From Actinospica acidithermotolerans (GTDB taxonomy: Bacteria > Actinomycetota > Actinomycetes > Streptomycetales > Catenulisporaceae): DNA of 64,000 nt. The translations under genes and the position numbers were made by a program. The notes below the pieces were generated by a model. It searched no databases. It was not told the DNA's origin and was given only the letters and a program-made list of their open reading frames with translations. The stretch's first letter is position 1. Each line of letters opens with the position of its first letter. The stretch is from the NCBI RefSeq assembly GCF_018139625.1, contig NZ_JAGSOH010000002.1:62001-126000 (forward strand), given 5' to 3'. Below, piece by piece: positions 9,450 to 19,067 of the stretch.

Positions 9450-9862
9450 CAGGCCACCGCCCGCAGGTGCTCGATCCCGACGAGCGGGTGCAGTGCGCGG
9501 CCGTGCCAGGCGGACATCCGGCCACCGCCCCGCAGATGCTCAAGCACGACGAGCGGGTGCAGTGCGCTGCCGTGCAGGGCAGCCATCACGCCCCAGTTCC
9601 GCACATGCTCGACCACCCCGAGCGGGTGCAGTGCGCGGCCGTGCCAGGCGGACATCCGGCCACCGCCCCGCAGATGCTCGACCACGACGAACGGGTGCAG
9701 TGCGTGGCCGTGCCGGGCGGACATCCGGCCACCGCCCCGCACATGCTCGACCACGACGAGCGGGGGCAGTGCGCGGCCGTACCGGGCGGACATCACGCCC
9801 CAGCTCCGCACATGCTCGACCACGACGAGCGGGTGCGGCGCGTGGCCGTACCGGGCGGACAT
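9449..9862 (-). CDS. Open reading frame made of six 69-bp tandem repeats between yraN and comM
   Basis: 137 codons, six 23-residue units, with ATGs at 9862, 9793, 9724, 9655, 9586 and 9517. Each unit reads like MSARYGRA (resembling the ComM start MAGYGRA) joined to LHPLVVVEHLR (resembling the YraN end HPLVAIEHLRAVA). The last unit still ends in HLRAVA-stop overlapping the comM ATG exactly as the yraN stop overlaps the first unit's ATG. Inner copies carry one added G (CGGGGCGG for CGGGCGG) and TGA changed to GGA, so the frame stays open. Whether a protein is made is unknown; tight coupling at both ends (TGATG) makes translation possible. It could equally be non-functional repeat DNA. Confidence 0.6.
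   Translation of the reverse strand: MSARYGHAPHPLVVVEHVRSWGVMSARYGRALPPLVVVEHVRGGGRMSARHGHALHPFVVVEHLRGGGRMSAWHGRALHPLGVVEHVRNWGVMAALHGSALHPLVVLEHLRGGGRMSAWHGRALHPLVGIEHLRAVA
9449..9862 (-). repeat. 69-bp x 6 tandem repeat spanning the yraN/comM junction
   Basis: Unit boundaries recur every 69 bases (68 in the last copy, which keeps the original stop/start overlap). The repeat contains the yraN 3' end and comM 5' end, with point changes and one-base insertion in the inner copies. Copy divergence shows it is a genuine, aged array. Confidence 0.93.
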
Positions 9863-10242
9863 CAGGCCACCGCCCGCAGGTGCTCGATCGCGACGAGCGG
9901 GTGCGGCGCGCGGGGGTCGAGGCGGACGGCGACGACGTCGATGCGCACGGAGCGGCGGGCGGCGGGATGCTCGCGCAGCCAGAGGACCGCGAGCCGGCGC
10001 AGCCGGGCGGCCTTATCGGGGGTGACCGCCTCGGCCGGGTGCGCGAGCGCGGCGCCGGTGCGCGTCTTGACCTCGCAGACGACCAGCGCCCGCCGGTCCC
10101 GCAGCACGAGGTCGAGCTCGCCGGGCCCCTCGGCCGCCGGGCTGCGCCAGTTCCGGTCGAGGACGCGGTACCCGCGCCCCTCGAGGTACCGCCGGGCCGC
10201 CTCCTCGCCGAGACGGCCGATCCGGATGTTGCGGCTGGTCAA
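9862..10242 (-). CDS. UPF0102 (YraN-like) endonuclease-fold protein
   Basis: 126 residues. It has the family core GRLGEEAARRYLEGRGYRV, DRNWR, GELDLVLRD and VVCEVKTRTG: the acidic D...E-x-K pattern of a restriction-endonuclease-like fold (GELDLV plus EVKTR). The start is TTG 10242, supported by GGGGAGGG a few bases upstream and by family alignment (TSRNIRIGRLGEEAA). YraN-like proteins neighbour dprA/comM and rnhB in many actinomycetes; a role in DNA processing is inferred, not proven. The C-terminus HPLVAIEHLRAVA is the source of the downstream repeats. Confidence 0.9.
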   Translation of the reverse strand: MTSRNIRIGRLGEEAARRYLEGRGYRVLDRNWRSPAAEGPGELDLVLRDRRALVVCEVKTRTGAALAHPAEAVTPDKAARLRRLAVLWLREHPAARRSVRIDVVAVRLDPRAPHPLVAIEHLRAVA

Positions 10243-10383
10243 AGCGCCCTCCCCTGGTTCCTGATGATCCGTTGGATCCAGGGTGCGGCAGGGACGGGCG
10301 CTATGTCCGGTATCTCAGTGAAAGGTTAGAAAACTCGGGTGCGTGAAGGTGCCCTCGTGCCCAGGTTGAGCGTGCGGCGCGGC

Positions 10384-10692
10384 TCAGTCGGTGGGAACCT
10401 CGAGGTCGGGCTTGGCCAGCTCCTCGACGTTGACGTCCTTGAAGGTGACGACCTTGACGTTCTTCACGAAGCGCGCGGGCCGGTACATGTCCCACACCCA
10501 GGCGTCCGCCATGGTCACCTCGAAGTAGACCTCGCCGTCGCTGGTCTTCGGCTCGAGCTCGACCTGGTTGGTGAGATAGAACCGCCGCTCGGTCTCCACC
10601 ACGTACCGGAACAGGCCGACCACGTCGCGGTACTCCCGGTAGAGCTGCAGCTCCATCTCGGTCTCGTACTTCTCGAGGTCTTCCGCGCTCAT
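10384..10692 (-). CDS. DUF2469 family protein
   Basis: 102 residues, MSAEDLEKYETEMELQLYRE at the start and KVVTFKDVNVEELAKPDLEV near the end. This small actinobacteria-specific protein is found invariably beside rnhB. Its start overlaps the rnhB stop (ATGA), so they form one unit. The sequence is acidic with no membrane segment or recognisable catalytic motif. Function is unknown. Confidence 0.93.
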   Translation of the reverse strand: MSAEDLEKYETEMELQLYREYRDVVGLFRYVVETERRFYLTNQVELEPKTSDGEVYFEVTMADAWVWDMYRPARFVKNVKVVTFKDVNVEELAKPDLEVPTD

Positions 10693-11519
10693 CTACGCGC
10701 TCCCCACTGGGTCTCGGTCAGGTCGAGCAGGAGGTCGCCCTGGGTCGGCGGCGACGCGTCCGCACCGGTGTGCGATCCCGGCCCGTCGGCTCCATTGTCA
10801 CCCACCGCGCGAGCGGGGACGTTCGCGTAGGTCAGCCGGTGCTCCGGACAGGGACCGTGCAGCTCCAGCGCCGCCTGGTGCACGGCGGTCGCATAGCCCT
10901 TGTGGCCGGCGAATCCGTACACCGGCCACTGCTCGTGCATCTCGGCCAGGATCCGGTCGTGGGTGACCTTGGCCAGGATGGACGCCGCGGCGATGCAGGC
11001 CACGAGGCGGTCGCCCTTCACCACGGCCTGCGCCGGGACGCCGAACGCGGGGACCATGAAGCCGTCGATCAGGGCGAGGGCGGGGCGCAGCCCGCCGAGG
11101 CCGGCCACGGCCTCGCGCAGCGCCCGGTAGTTGGCCTCCTGGACGCCGACGCGGTCCACCTCGGCCGCCGGGATCACCGCCACCGCCCAGGCGAGGGCGC
11201 ACGCGGTCACCTCGTCGTAGAGCCGGTCGCGCTGCCGCGCGGTGAGCATCTTGGAATCGCCCAGGCCCTCGATGCGCAGCCCGGGCGCCAGCACCACCGC
11301 GCCGGCCACCAGCGGGCCGGCGCAGGCTCCCCGGCCGGCCTCGTCCGCACCTGCCACCGGGGTCACGCCCGCCGCCTCGAGCTCGAGGACGTAGGCGTAG
11401 AGGTCGCGCCCGTCGCCGACACGGGGCGAGCGCGGACCTTCGAACAACGGGCTCGGCTCATCGGCCGCGGGGCCGGGCCGAGCCCGTCGTGCTGCTTGCT
11501 TCGGGACTACCGACACCAC
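10689..11519 (-). CDS. rnhB: Ribonuclease HII
   Basis: Removes ribonucleotides from DNA. 276 residues; an unconserved 50-residue N-terminal stretch precedes the catalytic domain. The DEAGRG signature is present (VAGADEAGRGACAGPLVAG), followed by LGDSKMLTARQRDRLYDEV, the ALIDGF motif and ASILAKVTHDRIL. All four acidic catalytic positions expected for RNase HII appear to be there (D and E of DEAGRG, D of LIDG, D of THDR). The exact start is uncertain because of the divergent N-terminus. It is cotranscribed with the DUF2469 gene. Confidence 0.95.
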   Translation of the reverse strand: MVSVVPKQAARRARPGPAADEPSPLFEGPRSPRVGDGRDLYAYVLELEAAGVTPVAGADEAGRGACAGPLVAGAVVLAPGLRIEGLGDSKMLTARQRDRLYDEVTACALAWAVAVIPAAEVDRVGVQEANYRALREAVAGLGGLRPALALIDGFMVPAFGVPAQAVVKGDRLVACIAAASILAKVTHDRILAEMHEQWPVYGFAGHKGYATAVHQAALELHGPCPEHRLTYANVPARAVGDNGADGPGSHTGADASPPTQGDLLLDLTETQWGARR

Positions 11520-11525
11520 CTCAGG

Positions 11526-12563
11526 TTAACCGGTGGTGGCCCGCTTCGCCGCCAGCAGCCTCCGCCGCTTGCGGCGCTTGAGCGCGAGCGGCATCGTGCC
11601 GACCAGCGCCACGCCGGGAACGGCGCCAGGCAGGGCCAGCGCGGACAGCCCGACCTGCTTGAACGTGCTCGGGATGGGCAACGTCTTCCAGTGGCTGATC
11701 GGCCAGACGACGATGTCCGCGCGGCCGACCACGTTGCCCACCGGCACCATGCCGCCGAACTCCTGCTGCTGGTGGTAGCGGGAGTCCAGCGAGACGCTGC
11801 GGTGGTCGCCCATGACCCACAGGTAGCCCTGCGGCACGGTCACGTCGAAGGGCTTGAGGTAGCCGGAGTTCGGCTCGTCGCCGGGATAGAGGTAGTTCTC
11901 GGTCAGCGCGACGCCGTTCACCGTGATCTGGCCCTGCGCGTTGCAGCAGACCACGTGGTCGCCGCCGACGCCGATGACCCGCTTGATCAGGTCGCCGTTG
12001 TCCGCGGGCAGCAGGCCGACCCAGGTCAGCGCGCTCTTGAGCCAGTTGCCGCTGGTGGTCGTGCTGGTGGTGCTGTCCTCCAGCCAGTTGCCCGGGTCCT
12101 CGAAGACCACGACCTCGCCGCGGCTCGGCGTGCTGCCCAGCCACTGCGCCGCCCGGTTGACCAGCACCCGGTCCCCCGGCTGCAGCGTGTTCTGCATCGA
12201 GCCCGAGGGGATGTAGAAGGCCTGCACCAGGAAGGTCTTGATCAGGAACGCCAGGACCAGCGCGAAGACCACCAGGAAGGGCAGCTCCACCAGGAACGGC
12301 CGCGGCTTCTTCGGGAACAGGAAGCGCCATACGACGGCGAACGGGAAGGCCAGCCAGCCGAGCGCGGAGCTCGGCCTGGCCACGCCGGCGAGGCGCTCGC
12401 CCTGCTCGGGCTCCTCCGGCCGTTCCCGCTCGCCGGGCTGCTCCGGGCCCGCGGCCGCGGACCCGTCCGGCGTGGCGGCCGCAGGGACGTAGGCCCCGTT
12501 GTGCGGCTGCTCTCCCGGTTCCACGGCCTCGGGCAGGCCAGTGTCCGGTCTCTCCACGGTCAT
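11526..12563 (-). CDS. lepB: Signal peptidase I (first of tandem pair)
   Basis: 345 residues from ATG 12563, with GAGGGG upstream. A Gly/Glu/Pro-rich cytoplasmic N-terminus of about 90 residues is followed by a membrane anchor (FLVVFALVLAFLIKTFLVQ) and the catalytic Ser in IPSGSMQNTLQPGDRVLVN. The general-base Lys lies in DLIKRVIGVGGDHV. A second membrane span is likely near the C-terminus (VGLSALALPGAVPGVALVG), which would make it a multi-span SipX/Y-like enzyme. Cleaves Sec and Tat signal peptides outside the membrane. The next gene upstream is a paralogue 25 bases away, so they probably share a transcript. Confidence 0.95.
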   Translation of the reverse strand: MTVERPDTGLPEAVEPGEQPHNGAYVPAAATPDGSAAAGPEQPGERERPEEPEQGERLAGVARPSSALGWLAFPFAVVWRFLFPKKPRPFLVELPFLVVFALVLAFLIKTFLVQAFYIPSGSMQNTLQPGDRVLVNRAAQWLGSTPSRGEVVVFEDPGNWLEDSTTSTTTSGNWLKSALTWVGLLPADNGDLIKRVIGVGGDHVVCCNAQGQITVNGVALTENYLYPGDEPNSGYLKPFDVTVPQGYLWVMGDHRSVSLDSRYHQQQEFGGMVPVGNVVGRADIVVWPISHWKTLPIPSTFKQVGLSALALPGAVPGVALVGTMPLALKRRKRRRLLAAKRATTG

Positions 12564-12588
12564 CGTGCGCCCCTCATTAGGTTCCTCG

Positions 12589-13473
12589 TCAAGCGTTCCG
12601 GTCCTGCCTACCACACGTTCGCCGGCGTCTTCGGCGCACTCGGCGCGCCGCCCGCCCGCCGGCCAGCCGCAGCGGGACGGCGCCGAGGAGGGCGGTGGCC
12701 GGCAAGGTGCCGGTCGGCAGGCTGGAGAGCACGGTCAGACCCTCCTGCGAAAAGGTAGCCGGAACTCCCAGTCCTCCGGCGCGACTTGGCGGCCAAATCA
12801 ACACGAACGCGTGACCCACCACATCGCTGATCGGAACCATTCCACCAAACTTGTCCGTCATGTGGAACCGCGAGTCCGCGGAGTCGGCGCGGTTGTCGCC
12901 CATGACCCAGATGAAGCCGGCCTTGACGCGGACGTCGAAGGTGATGGTGGACGGCGCCGAGCCGGGAAAGATGTACGAGCTCTCACTGAGCGGGACGCCG
13001 TTGACGGTCACCCGGCCCTGCTTGTCGCAGCACTTGACCTCGTCGCCGGGGATGCCGATGACCCGCTTGATCAGGTCGTGCTGGTCGTCGGAGGGCAGCA
13101 GGCCGACGAAGGTGAACACGTCCTTGACGTAGCGCACGGCCACGTTCGAGGTGTCCGGGGCGGCGGTGGCCGGCAGCCAGCCGCCGGGGTCGTTGAACAC
13201 GACGACCTGGCCGCGCTGCGGCTGCGCGCCGAACCACGGGGAGAACTTGTTCACCAGCACCCGGTCGCCGGGCATGATCGTGTTCTCCATCGACTGCGAG
13301 GGGATGAAGAACGCCTGCACCACGAAGGTCTTGATGCCGAGAGCCAGCACCAGGGCTATGGCCAGCAGCAGCGGCACCTCGCGCCAGAGTTTGATCGGCT
13401 TGAGCCGGCGCCTGCGGCCGCGGGCGGGCGCGGTTGCGGGCTCCTGCCTGCGCCGCGTCCCTCTCGCCGCCAC
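12589..13473 (-). CDS. lepB: Signal peptidase I (second of tandem pair)
   Basis: 294 residues from GTG 13473 (GGAGG five bases upstream). Basic N-terminus, anchor VPLLLAIALVLALGIKTFVV, catalytic Ser in FIPSQSMENTIMPGDRVLVN, Lys in DLIKRVIGIPGDEVKC, and WVMGDNRADSADSRFH (box E). A hydrophobic C-terminal tail (PTGTLPATALLGAVPLRLAG) suggests a second span. Streptomyces carry several adjacent sip genes in this same place upstream of rnhB, which this pair resembles. Confidence 0.95.
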   Translation of the reverse strand: MAARGTRRRQEPATAPARGRRRRLKPIKLWREVPLLLAIALVLALGIKTFVVQAFFIPSQSMENTIMPGDRVLVNKFSPWFGAQPQRGQVVVFNDPGGWLPATAAPDTSNVAVRYVKDVFTFVGLLPSDDQHDLIKRVIGIPGDEVKCCDKQGRVTVNGVPLSESSYIFPGSAPSTITFDVRVKAGFIWVMGDNRADSADSRFHMTDKFGGMVPISDVVGHAFVLIWPPSRAGGLGVPATFSQEGLTVLSSLPTGTLPATALLGAVPLRLAGGRAARRVRRRRRRTCGRQDRNA

Positions 13474-13590
13474 CCGGTCCTCCGTCCACAGGTCCGCTGA
13501 AGCGACCGTCGCGCGCTCATCCGTCGCGGCAGACTACTACGTCCCCTGATCGCCGCGCTGCACACCGGGTCGCCGGACCGGGAAAGCCGA

Positions 13591-13628
13591 CGCCCCCGGC
13601 CCTTGGACTCACCAAGGTACCGGGGGCG
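13591..13628 (-). terminator. Terminator after rplS
   Basis: CGCCCCCGG pairs with CCGGGGGCG, with an inner CCTTGG/CCAAGG stem. Located just downstream of the rplS stop in the leftward direction. Confidence 0.8.
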
Positions 13629-13653
13629 GCTGAGAGAAATGTAGGACCGGGAA

Positions 13654-14007
13654 CTACTTGTTCCAGTCCACCTTCTCCTTGATCTTCGCCTTCTTGCCGC
13701 GCAGGTCGCGCAGGTAGTACAGCTTGGCGCGACGCACGTCACCGCGGGTGATGACCTCGAGCTTCTCGAAGATCGGCGAGTGCACCGGGAAGGTGCGCTC
13801 GACGCCGACGCCGAAGCTGATCTTGCGGACGGTGAAGGTCTCGCGCACGCCGTCGCCCTGGCGGCGGATGACGACGCCCTTGAACTGCTGGACCCGGGAG
13901 CGGTTGCCCTCGATGACCTTCACGTGGACGTTCACGGTGTCGCCGGGGCGGAAGGCCGGGACGTCGGAGCGCAGCGACTTGGCGTCGAGCTCAGCGAGCT
14001 TTTGCAT
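13654..14007 (-). CDS. rplS: 50S ribosomal protein L19
   Basis: 117 residues from ATG 14007, ribosome-binding site GAGGAGAAA. Typical L19: [60 protein letters not shown] and the basic tail ending [12 protein letters not shown]. The long overlapping frame that continues upstream is a different-frame extension. L19 sits downstream of trmD, as in most bacteria. Confidence 0.98.
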   Translation of the reverse strand: MQKLAELDAKSLRSDVPAFRPGDTVNVHVKVIEGNRSRVQQFKGVVIRRQGDGVRETFTVRKISFGVGVERTFPVHSPIFEKLEVITRGDVRRAKLYYLRDLRGKKAKIKEKVDWNK

Positions 14008-14135
14008 GGTTTTCTCCTCGCACGTGCCACAGGTCACGCACGGCTCAATACTGCGGGGATGGAGGCTGCCGCATCCGGACGTTCCCGCTCCCCCTGTGGC
14101 AGGGGCGGGCACACGGGTGGCGACGTGCCGAAGGC

Positions 14136-14927
<792 letters not shown>

Positions 14928-14944
14928 GGGGAGGCAGCCCCCTT

Positions 14945-15496
14945 CTAGAGCGAGAGCAGGCCCTCGGGCGGGTCGACGAGCAGCAGGCCCTGCTCCAGGT
15001 CGACCTCGGGCACGAACTCTGCGATGAACGGGAGCAGCAGCTCGCCGCCGTCGGGGCGGCGGATGACGAACAGGTCCTGCGCCGGGCCGTGCACCATCTG
15101 CTCCACGACGCCGAGCTCGGCGCCGTCGACCGAACGCACCGTCAGGCCCTCGAGCTGGTGGTCGTAGTACTCGTCCGGATCGTCAGGCAGCTCGGTCGGG
15201 TCGACCTCGGCGACGAGCAGGGTGTTGCGCAGCTGCTCGACGGCGGTGCGGTCCGCGACGCCCTCGAAGGAGAGCACGAGCCGGCCGCCCTGCACCCGTC
15301 CGGCGCGGACGGTCAGCGGGCCGCGCTCGGCGGGATCCGTCAGCAGCACGGCTCCGGGCGCGAAGCGCAGCTCCGGGTCGTCGGTGCGGACCTCGACGGT
15401 CGCCTCGCCCTTGATGCCGTGCGCCTTGCCGATACGGCCGACGACGAGCCGCAGTGACTCCTGCGGCTCGTCGTCGGAGTGATTCTCGATGGCCAT
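14945..15496 (-). CDS. rimM: 16S rRNA processing protein RimM
   Basis: Assists 30S head assembly through S19 binding. 183 residues: [20 protein letters not shown] (N-terminal beta-barrel) and the PRC-barrel part [20 protein letters not shown] with the C-terminal motif [20 protein letters not shown]. Position between the KH protein and trmD is standard. Confidence 0.96.
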   Translation of the reverse strand: MAIENHSDDEPQESLRLVVGRIGKAHGIKGEATVEVRTDDPELRFAPGAVLLTDPAERGPLTVRAGRVQGGRLVLSFEGVADRTAVEQLRNTLLVAEVDPTELPDDPDEYYDHQLEGLTVRSVDGAELGVVEQMVHGPAQDLFVIRRPDGGELLLPFIAEFVPEVDLEQGLLLVDPPEGLLSL

Positions 15497-15507
15497 GCTC
15501 TACGGCT

Positions 15508-15747
15508 TCAGCGCAGACCGGGCGCTTCGACCAGGTCGATGCGCACGGCGCGGCCCCCGAGGGCGTGGATGACGGTGCGCAGCGCGTTCGCGGTGCGACC
15601 CTGCCGTCCGATCACCTTGCCGAGGTCGTCGGGGTGCACGCGCACCTCGAGAATCCGGCCGCGGCGCAGCGTGCGGTCGCGGACGGTGACCTCGTCGGGA
15701 TGTTCGACGATCCCCTTCACCAGGTGTTCGAGGGCCTCTTCGAGCAT
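15508..15747 (-). CDS. KH-domain RNA-binding protein (KhpA/YlqC family)
   Basis: 79 residues, one KH domain with the GxxG loop as GRQGRTANALRTVIHALG. It begins LEEALEHLVKGIVEHPDEV. The partner KhpB (Jag) is encoded elsewhere in bacteria. The gene is between rpsP and rimM; the 5-base gap to rpsP indicates translational coupling. Probably a small-RNA/mRNA-binding protein, as shown for Gram-positive homologues. Confidence 0.93.
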   Translation of the reverse strand: MLEEALEHLVKGIVEHPDEVTVRDRTLRRGRILEVRVHPDDLGKVIGRQGRTANALRTVIHALGGRAVRIDLVEAPGLR

Positions 15748-15751
15748 CGCC

Positions 15752-16201
15752 TCAGGCCTCGGTGCTCTCGGCGGCCGGAGCCTCGGCGCTCTCCTCGGCC
15801 TTCGGAGCGTCGGCCTTCTTCTCGGCCTTCTTCTTCGGCGTCGCGGCGGCCTTCGGCTCCGACTCGGCCTCCTTGGCGGCGGCCTCGAACAGCGCCTTCT
15901 TGTCCGCCTTCGGCGCGGCGACCTTCATCGGCGCCGGGGCGGGCAGGCCCTTGAACTGCTGCCAGTCGCCGGAGACCTTGAAGATGGCGACGACGGCCTC
16001 GGTCGGCTGGGCGCCGACCTTCAGCCAGTGCTGGGCGCGCTCGCTGTTCACCTCGATGAAGGACGGGTCCTCCTTCGGGTGGTACTTGCCGATCTCCTCG
16101 ATCGCGCGACCGTCACGCTTGGTGCGGGCGTCGGCGACGACGATGCGGTACTGGGGGTTGCGGATCTTGCCCAGGCGCTTCAGCTTGATCTTGACTGCCA
16201 C
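15752..16201 (-). CDS. rpsP: 30S ribosomal protein S16
   Basis: 149 residues. The conserved core [38 protein letters not shown] and [19 protein letters not shown] is followed by a long Ala/Lys/Glu tail, common in actinobacterial S16. First gene of the rpsP-KH-rimM-trmD-rplS group. Confidence 0.98.
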   Translation of the reverse strand: MAVKIKLKRLGKIRNPQYRIVVADARTKRDGRAIEEIGKYHPKEDPSFIEVNSERAQHWLKVGAQPTEAVVAIFKVSGDWQQFKGLPAPAPMKVAAPKADKKALFEAAAKEAESEPKAAATPKKKAEKKADAPKAEESAEAPAAESTEA

Positions 16202-16398
16202 GGGAGTGGAATCTCCTGAATTCTCAATTCGGGTGGACGGGCGGGAACGGCGCGTGGGGATTGCTCCGACTCGCCTATCCGAAAGGACGCGACGTCCGGC
16301 GGAGAGAGGGGCCGCCGAGGCCGAGTGCTCAGCGACCCATTATGCCAGACCTAAACCCCTGCTCCGGACCCTCAATCGAGGCCCGGAATCGGCGGGAT

Positions 16399-17943
16399 TC
16401 AGCCCAGCATCTTCTTGAACTCGTCCGGCAGCTCGAAGTTCTGCGGCACCTCGGCGGCGCCGTTCGCGGCCGCCGCGGCGCGCTCCGCCTTCGCCGCCTC
16501 CTCGGCCTTGCGCTTGGCCGGGTTGCCCGAGCGGGACTTGTTCTTCGAGCGCGCGGCCTGTGCGTTCGCCTTGGCCTTGGCGCTCATCCGGCGGCCGCCG
16601 CCGGCGCCGAAGCCGGGCATGCCGGGCAGTCCGGGGATGCCGCCGCGGCCCATCGACTTCATCATCTTCTGCGCCTCGGTGAAGCGCTCGAGCAGGTTGT
16701 TGACCGCGGAGACGTGCACGCCGGAGCCGCGGGCGATGCGCGCGCGCCGGGAGCCGTTGAGGATCTTCGGGTCGCGCCGCTCCTGCGGGGTCATCGAGCG
16801 GATGATCGCCTGGACGCGGTCGATCTCCTTGTCGTCGACCTGGTTGAGCTGCTGCTTCATCTCCCCCATGCCCGGCAGCATGCCCATGATCTTGGAGAGC
16901 GATCCCATCTTGCGGATCTGCTCCATCTGGACCAGGAAGTCGTCCAGGGTGAAGCTGTCGCCGCCCATCAGCTTCTTGGCCATCTCTTCGGCCTGCTGGG
17001 CGTCGAAGGCCTTCTCGGCCTGCTCGATCAGGCTGAGCATGTCGCCCATGCCGAGGATGCGCGAGGCCATCCGGTCCGGGTGGAAGACGTCGAAGTCGTC
17101 CAGCTTCTCGCCGTTGGACGCGAACATCACCTGACGGCCGGTCAGCTGCGCCACGGACAGCGCCGCGCCGCCGCGCGCGTCGCCGTCGAGCTTGGTCAGC
17201 ACCACGCCGTCGAAGCCGACGCCGTCGAGGAAGGCCTGCGCGGTGGTGACCGCGTCCTGGCCGATCATCGCGTCGAGGACGAACAGGATCTCCTGCGGGC
17301 CGACCGCGTCGCGGATGTCGGCCGCCTGCCGCATCAGCTCCTCGTCGATGCCGAGGCGCCCGGCGGTGTCGATGACGACCACGTCGTGCTGCTTGGCGCG
17401 GGCGTACTCGATCGAGTCCCTGGCGACCTTCACCGGGTCGCCGACGCCGTTGCCCGGCTCGGGGGCGTACACGGGCACGCCGGCGCGCTCGCCGACCACC
17501 TGCAGCTGGGTCACCGCGTTGGGGCGCTGCAGGTCGGCGGCGACCAGCATCGGGGCGTGGCCGTTGGACTTCAGCCAGCGGCCCAGCTTGCCCGCGAGGG
17601 TCGTCTTACCGGCACCCTGGAGGCCGGCCAGCATGATGACCGTCGGCGGCTGCTTGGCGAAGCGCAGCCGGCGGGTCTCGCCGCCGAGGATCTTGATGAG
17701 CTCCTCGTTGACGATCTTGATGACCTGCTGGGCGGGGTTGAGCGCCTGGGAGACCTCGGCTCCGAGGGCGCGCTCCTTGACCGCGGCGACGAAGGGCCGC
17801 ACGGCGGCGAGCGCCACGTCCGCCTCGAGCAGCGCGATCCGGATCTCCCGGCAGGTGGCGTCGATGTCCTCCTCGGAGAGGCGGCCCTTGCCCCGCAGGG
17901 ATTTGAAGGTCGCTGCCAGGCGGTCGGAAAGCGTGTCGAACAC
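16399..17943 (-). CDS. ffh: Signal recognition particle protein Ffh
   Basis: SRP54 GTPase that targets nascent membrane proteins with 4.5S RNA and FtsY. 514 residues: N-domain, G-domain with GLQGAGKTTLAGKLGRWL (G1), DTAGRLGIDEELM (G3) and TKLDGDARGGAALS (G4), then the methionine-rich M-domain (MGMLPGMGEMKQQLNQVDDK, RIARGSGVHVSAVNNLLERF) and a Gly/Met-rich and basic tail. The partner FtsY is at 27,481-28,671. Leftward, divergent from the exonuclease gene at 18,070. Confidence 0.98.
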   Translation of the reverse strand: MFDTLSDRLAATFKSLRGKGRLSEEDIDATCREIRIALLEADVALAAVRPFVAAVKERALGAEVSQALNPAQQVIKIVNEELIKILGGETRRLRFAKQPPTVIMLAGLQGAGKTTLAGKLGRWLKSNGHAPMLVAADLQRPNAVTQLQVVGERAGVPVYAPEPGNGVGDPVKVARDSIEYARAKQHDVVVIDTAGRLGIDEELMRQAADIRDAVGPQEILFVLDAMIGQDAVTTAQAFLDGVGFDGVVLTKLDGDARGGAALSVAQLTGRQVMFASNGEKLDDFDVFHPDRMASRILGMGDMLSLIEQAEKAFDAQQAEEMAKKLMGGDSFTLDDFLVQMEQIRKMGSLSKIMGMLPGMGEMKQQLNQVDDKEIDRVQAIIRSMTPQERRDPKILNGSRRARIARGSGVHVSAVNNLLERFTEAQKMMKSMGRGGIPGLPGMPGFGAGGGRRMSAKAKANAQAARSKNKSRSGNPAKRKAEEAAKAERAAAAANGAAEVPQNFELPDEFKKMLG

Positions 17944-18069
17944 GGCGGCGTCAGTCCTCGGTCAGTGGGATGGAATGCTGTTCTCCCGTCCAGGGTAGCC
18001 GCTGCGCGAGTGATGTCGGCGGGCTCGCCTATCGTGAGATGCAGTCAACAGGAAGGGTCGGTTCGGCGG

Positions 18070-18978
18070 ATGGCAACCAACCGTTTCCCCGGTACGTGCA
18101 AGACCTGCGGGACCCAGGTCCCCGCCGAGCAGGGCGAGCTGCGCAAGGAGCAGGGAGCCTGGATCGTCTACCACCCGGGCTGCCTGCCCGCCGCGGCCCC
18201 CGGCTGGCACACCGGGGTGCTCGGTTCCTACGACTGCGAGACCACCGGCCGCGATCCGCTCACGGCCCGGCTGATCTCGGCGGCGTTCGTCACCAGCGAC
18301 GGGCGGCGGCACGACTTCCTGGTGAACCCGGGCGTGCCGATCCCGCCGGAGACCACGGCCGTGCACGGGATCACCGACGAGCGGGTGCGCGAGCACGGCA
18401 CTGACCCGGTCCAGGCGCTGGAGCAGATCGCCGATCTGCTCGCCGCGCACCTGTCGGCCGGCCTGCCGCTGGTCGTCTTCAACGCGCCCTACGACCTGAC
18501 CCTGCTGGAGGCCGAGCTCGAGCGGCACGGCCTGCGCTCGCTGGCCGGGCGGGTGGGCCGGATCGAGCCGGTGATCGACCCGCTGGTCATCGACAAGGCG
18601 GTGGACCGCTGGCGCAAGGGCAAGCGGAACCTGGAATCGCAGTGCGCGCACTACGGCGTGGTGATCGAGGGCGCGCACGACGCGGCGGTGGACGCCATCG
18701 CGGCGCTCGAGGTCGCGAAGGCGCTGGCCGAGCGCTACCCCGAGGTCGGCCAGTCCAGCCTGGCGGACCTGCACCGGCAGCAGGAGCAGTGGAAGGCCGC
18801 GGCCGAGGCGGATTTCGCGGCCTACCGGCAGCGCCGCGGCGAGGAGTACACGGCGGAGCACGGCTGGCCGGTCCGGCAGCGCGGGCCGATCGCGGAGGTC
18901 GTCGCGGTCGCCGAAGCCGTCGCGGAGGCCTCGGCCACCGTCCCCGAGCTGCCGGAAGCCCCCGGATCGCTCTTCTAG
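18070..18978 (+). CDS. DnaQ-like 3'-5' exonuclease with N-terminal Cys motif
   Basis: 302 residues from ATG 18070. The exonuclease core has Exo I YDCETTGRD (D and E), Exo II VVFNAPYDLTLLEAEL (N..D) and Exo III HDAAVDAIAALEVAKAL (H..D), so all DEDDh residues are visible. Ahead of it, about 50 residues contain C-K-T-C and, after 20 residues, H-P-G-C: a probable zinc-binding module that most actinobacterial homologues of this enzyme lack as far as I recall. The C-terminal 100 residues are helical and Glu-rich. Likely acts in DNA repair or editing independent of PolIII. Convergent with the phosphatase gene; divergent from ffh. Confidence 0.9.
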   Translation: MATNRFPGTCKTCGTQVPAEQGELRKEQGAWIVYHPGCLPAAAPGWHTGVLGSYDCETTGRDPLTARLISAAFVTSDGRRHDFLVNPGVPIPPETTAVHGITDERVREHGTDPVQALEQIADLLAAHLSAGLPLVVFNAPYDLTLLEAELERHGLRSLAGRVGRIEPVIDPLVIDKAVDRWRKGKRNLESQCAHYGVVIEGAHDAAVDAIAALEVAKALAERYPEVGQSSLADLHRQQEQWKAAAEADFAAYRQRRGEEYTAEHGWPVRQRGPIAEVVAVAEAVAEASATVPELPEAPGSLF

Positions 18979-19067
18979 CGAGCCCGCTCTGCACGATGTT
19001 CCACGCGGTTTCACGCGAGTGTTCCACGTGGAACATCATGCAGAGCGATGCATAAAGATTCCAGCGG

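Noticed and set aside
9449-9862. CRISPR-like array
   Set aside because: No alternation of constant repeats with unique spacers; units are contiguous and code for a repeat peptide.
9127-10329. Long plus-strand frame with Arg/Ala-rich repeats opposite the yraN-comM array
   Set aside because: It is the complement of the 69-bp repeats and of comM; the minus frame explains the period and has genuine start/stop overlaps.
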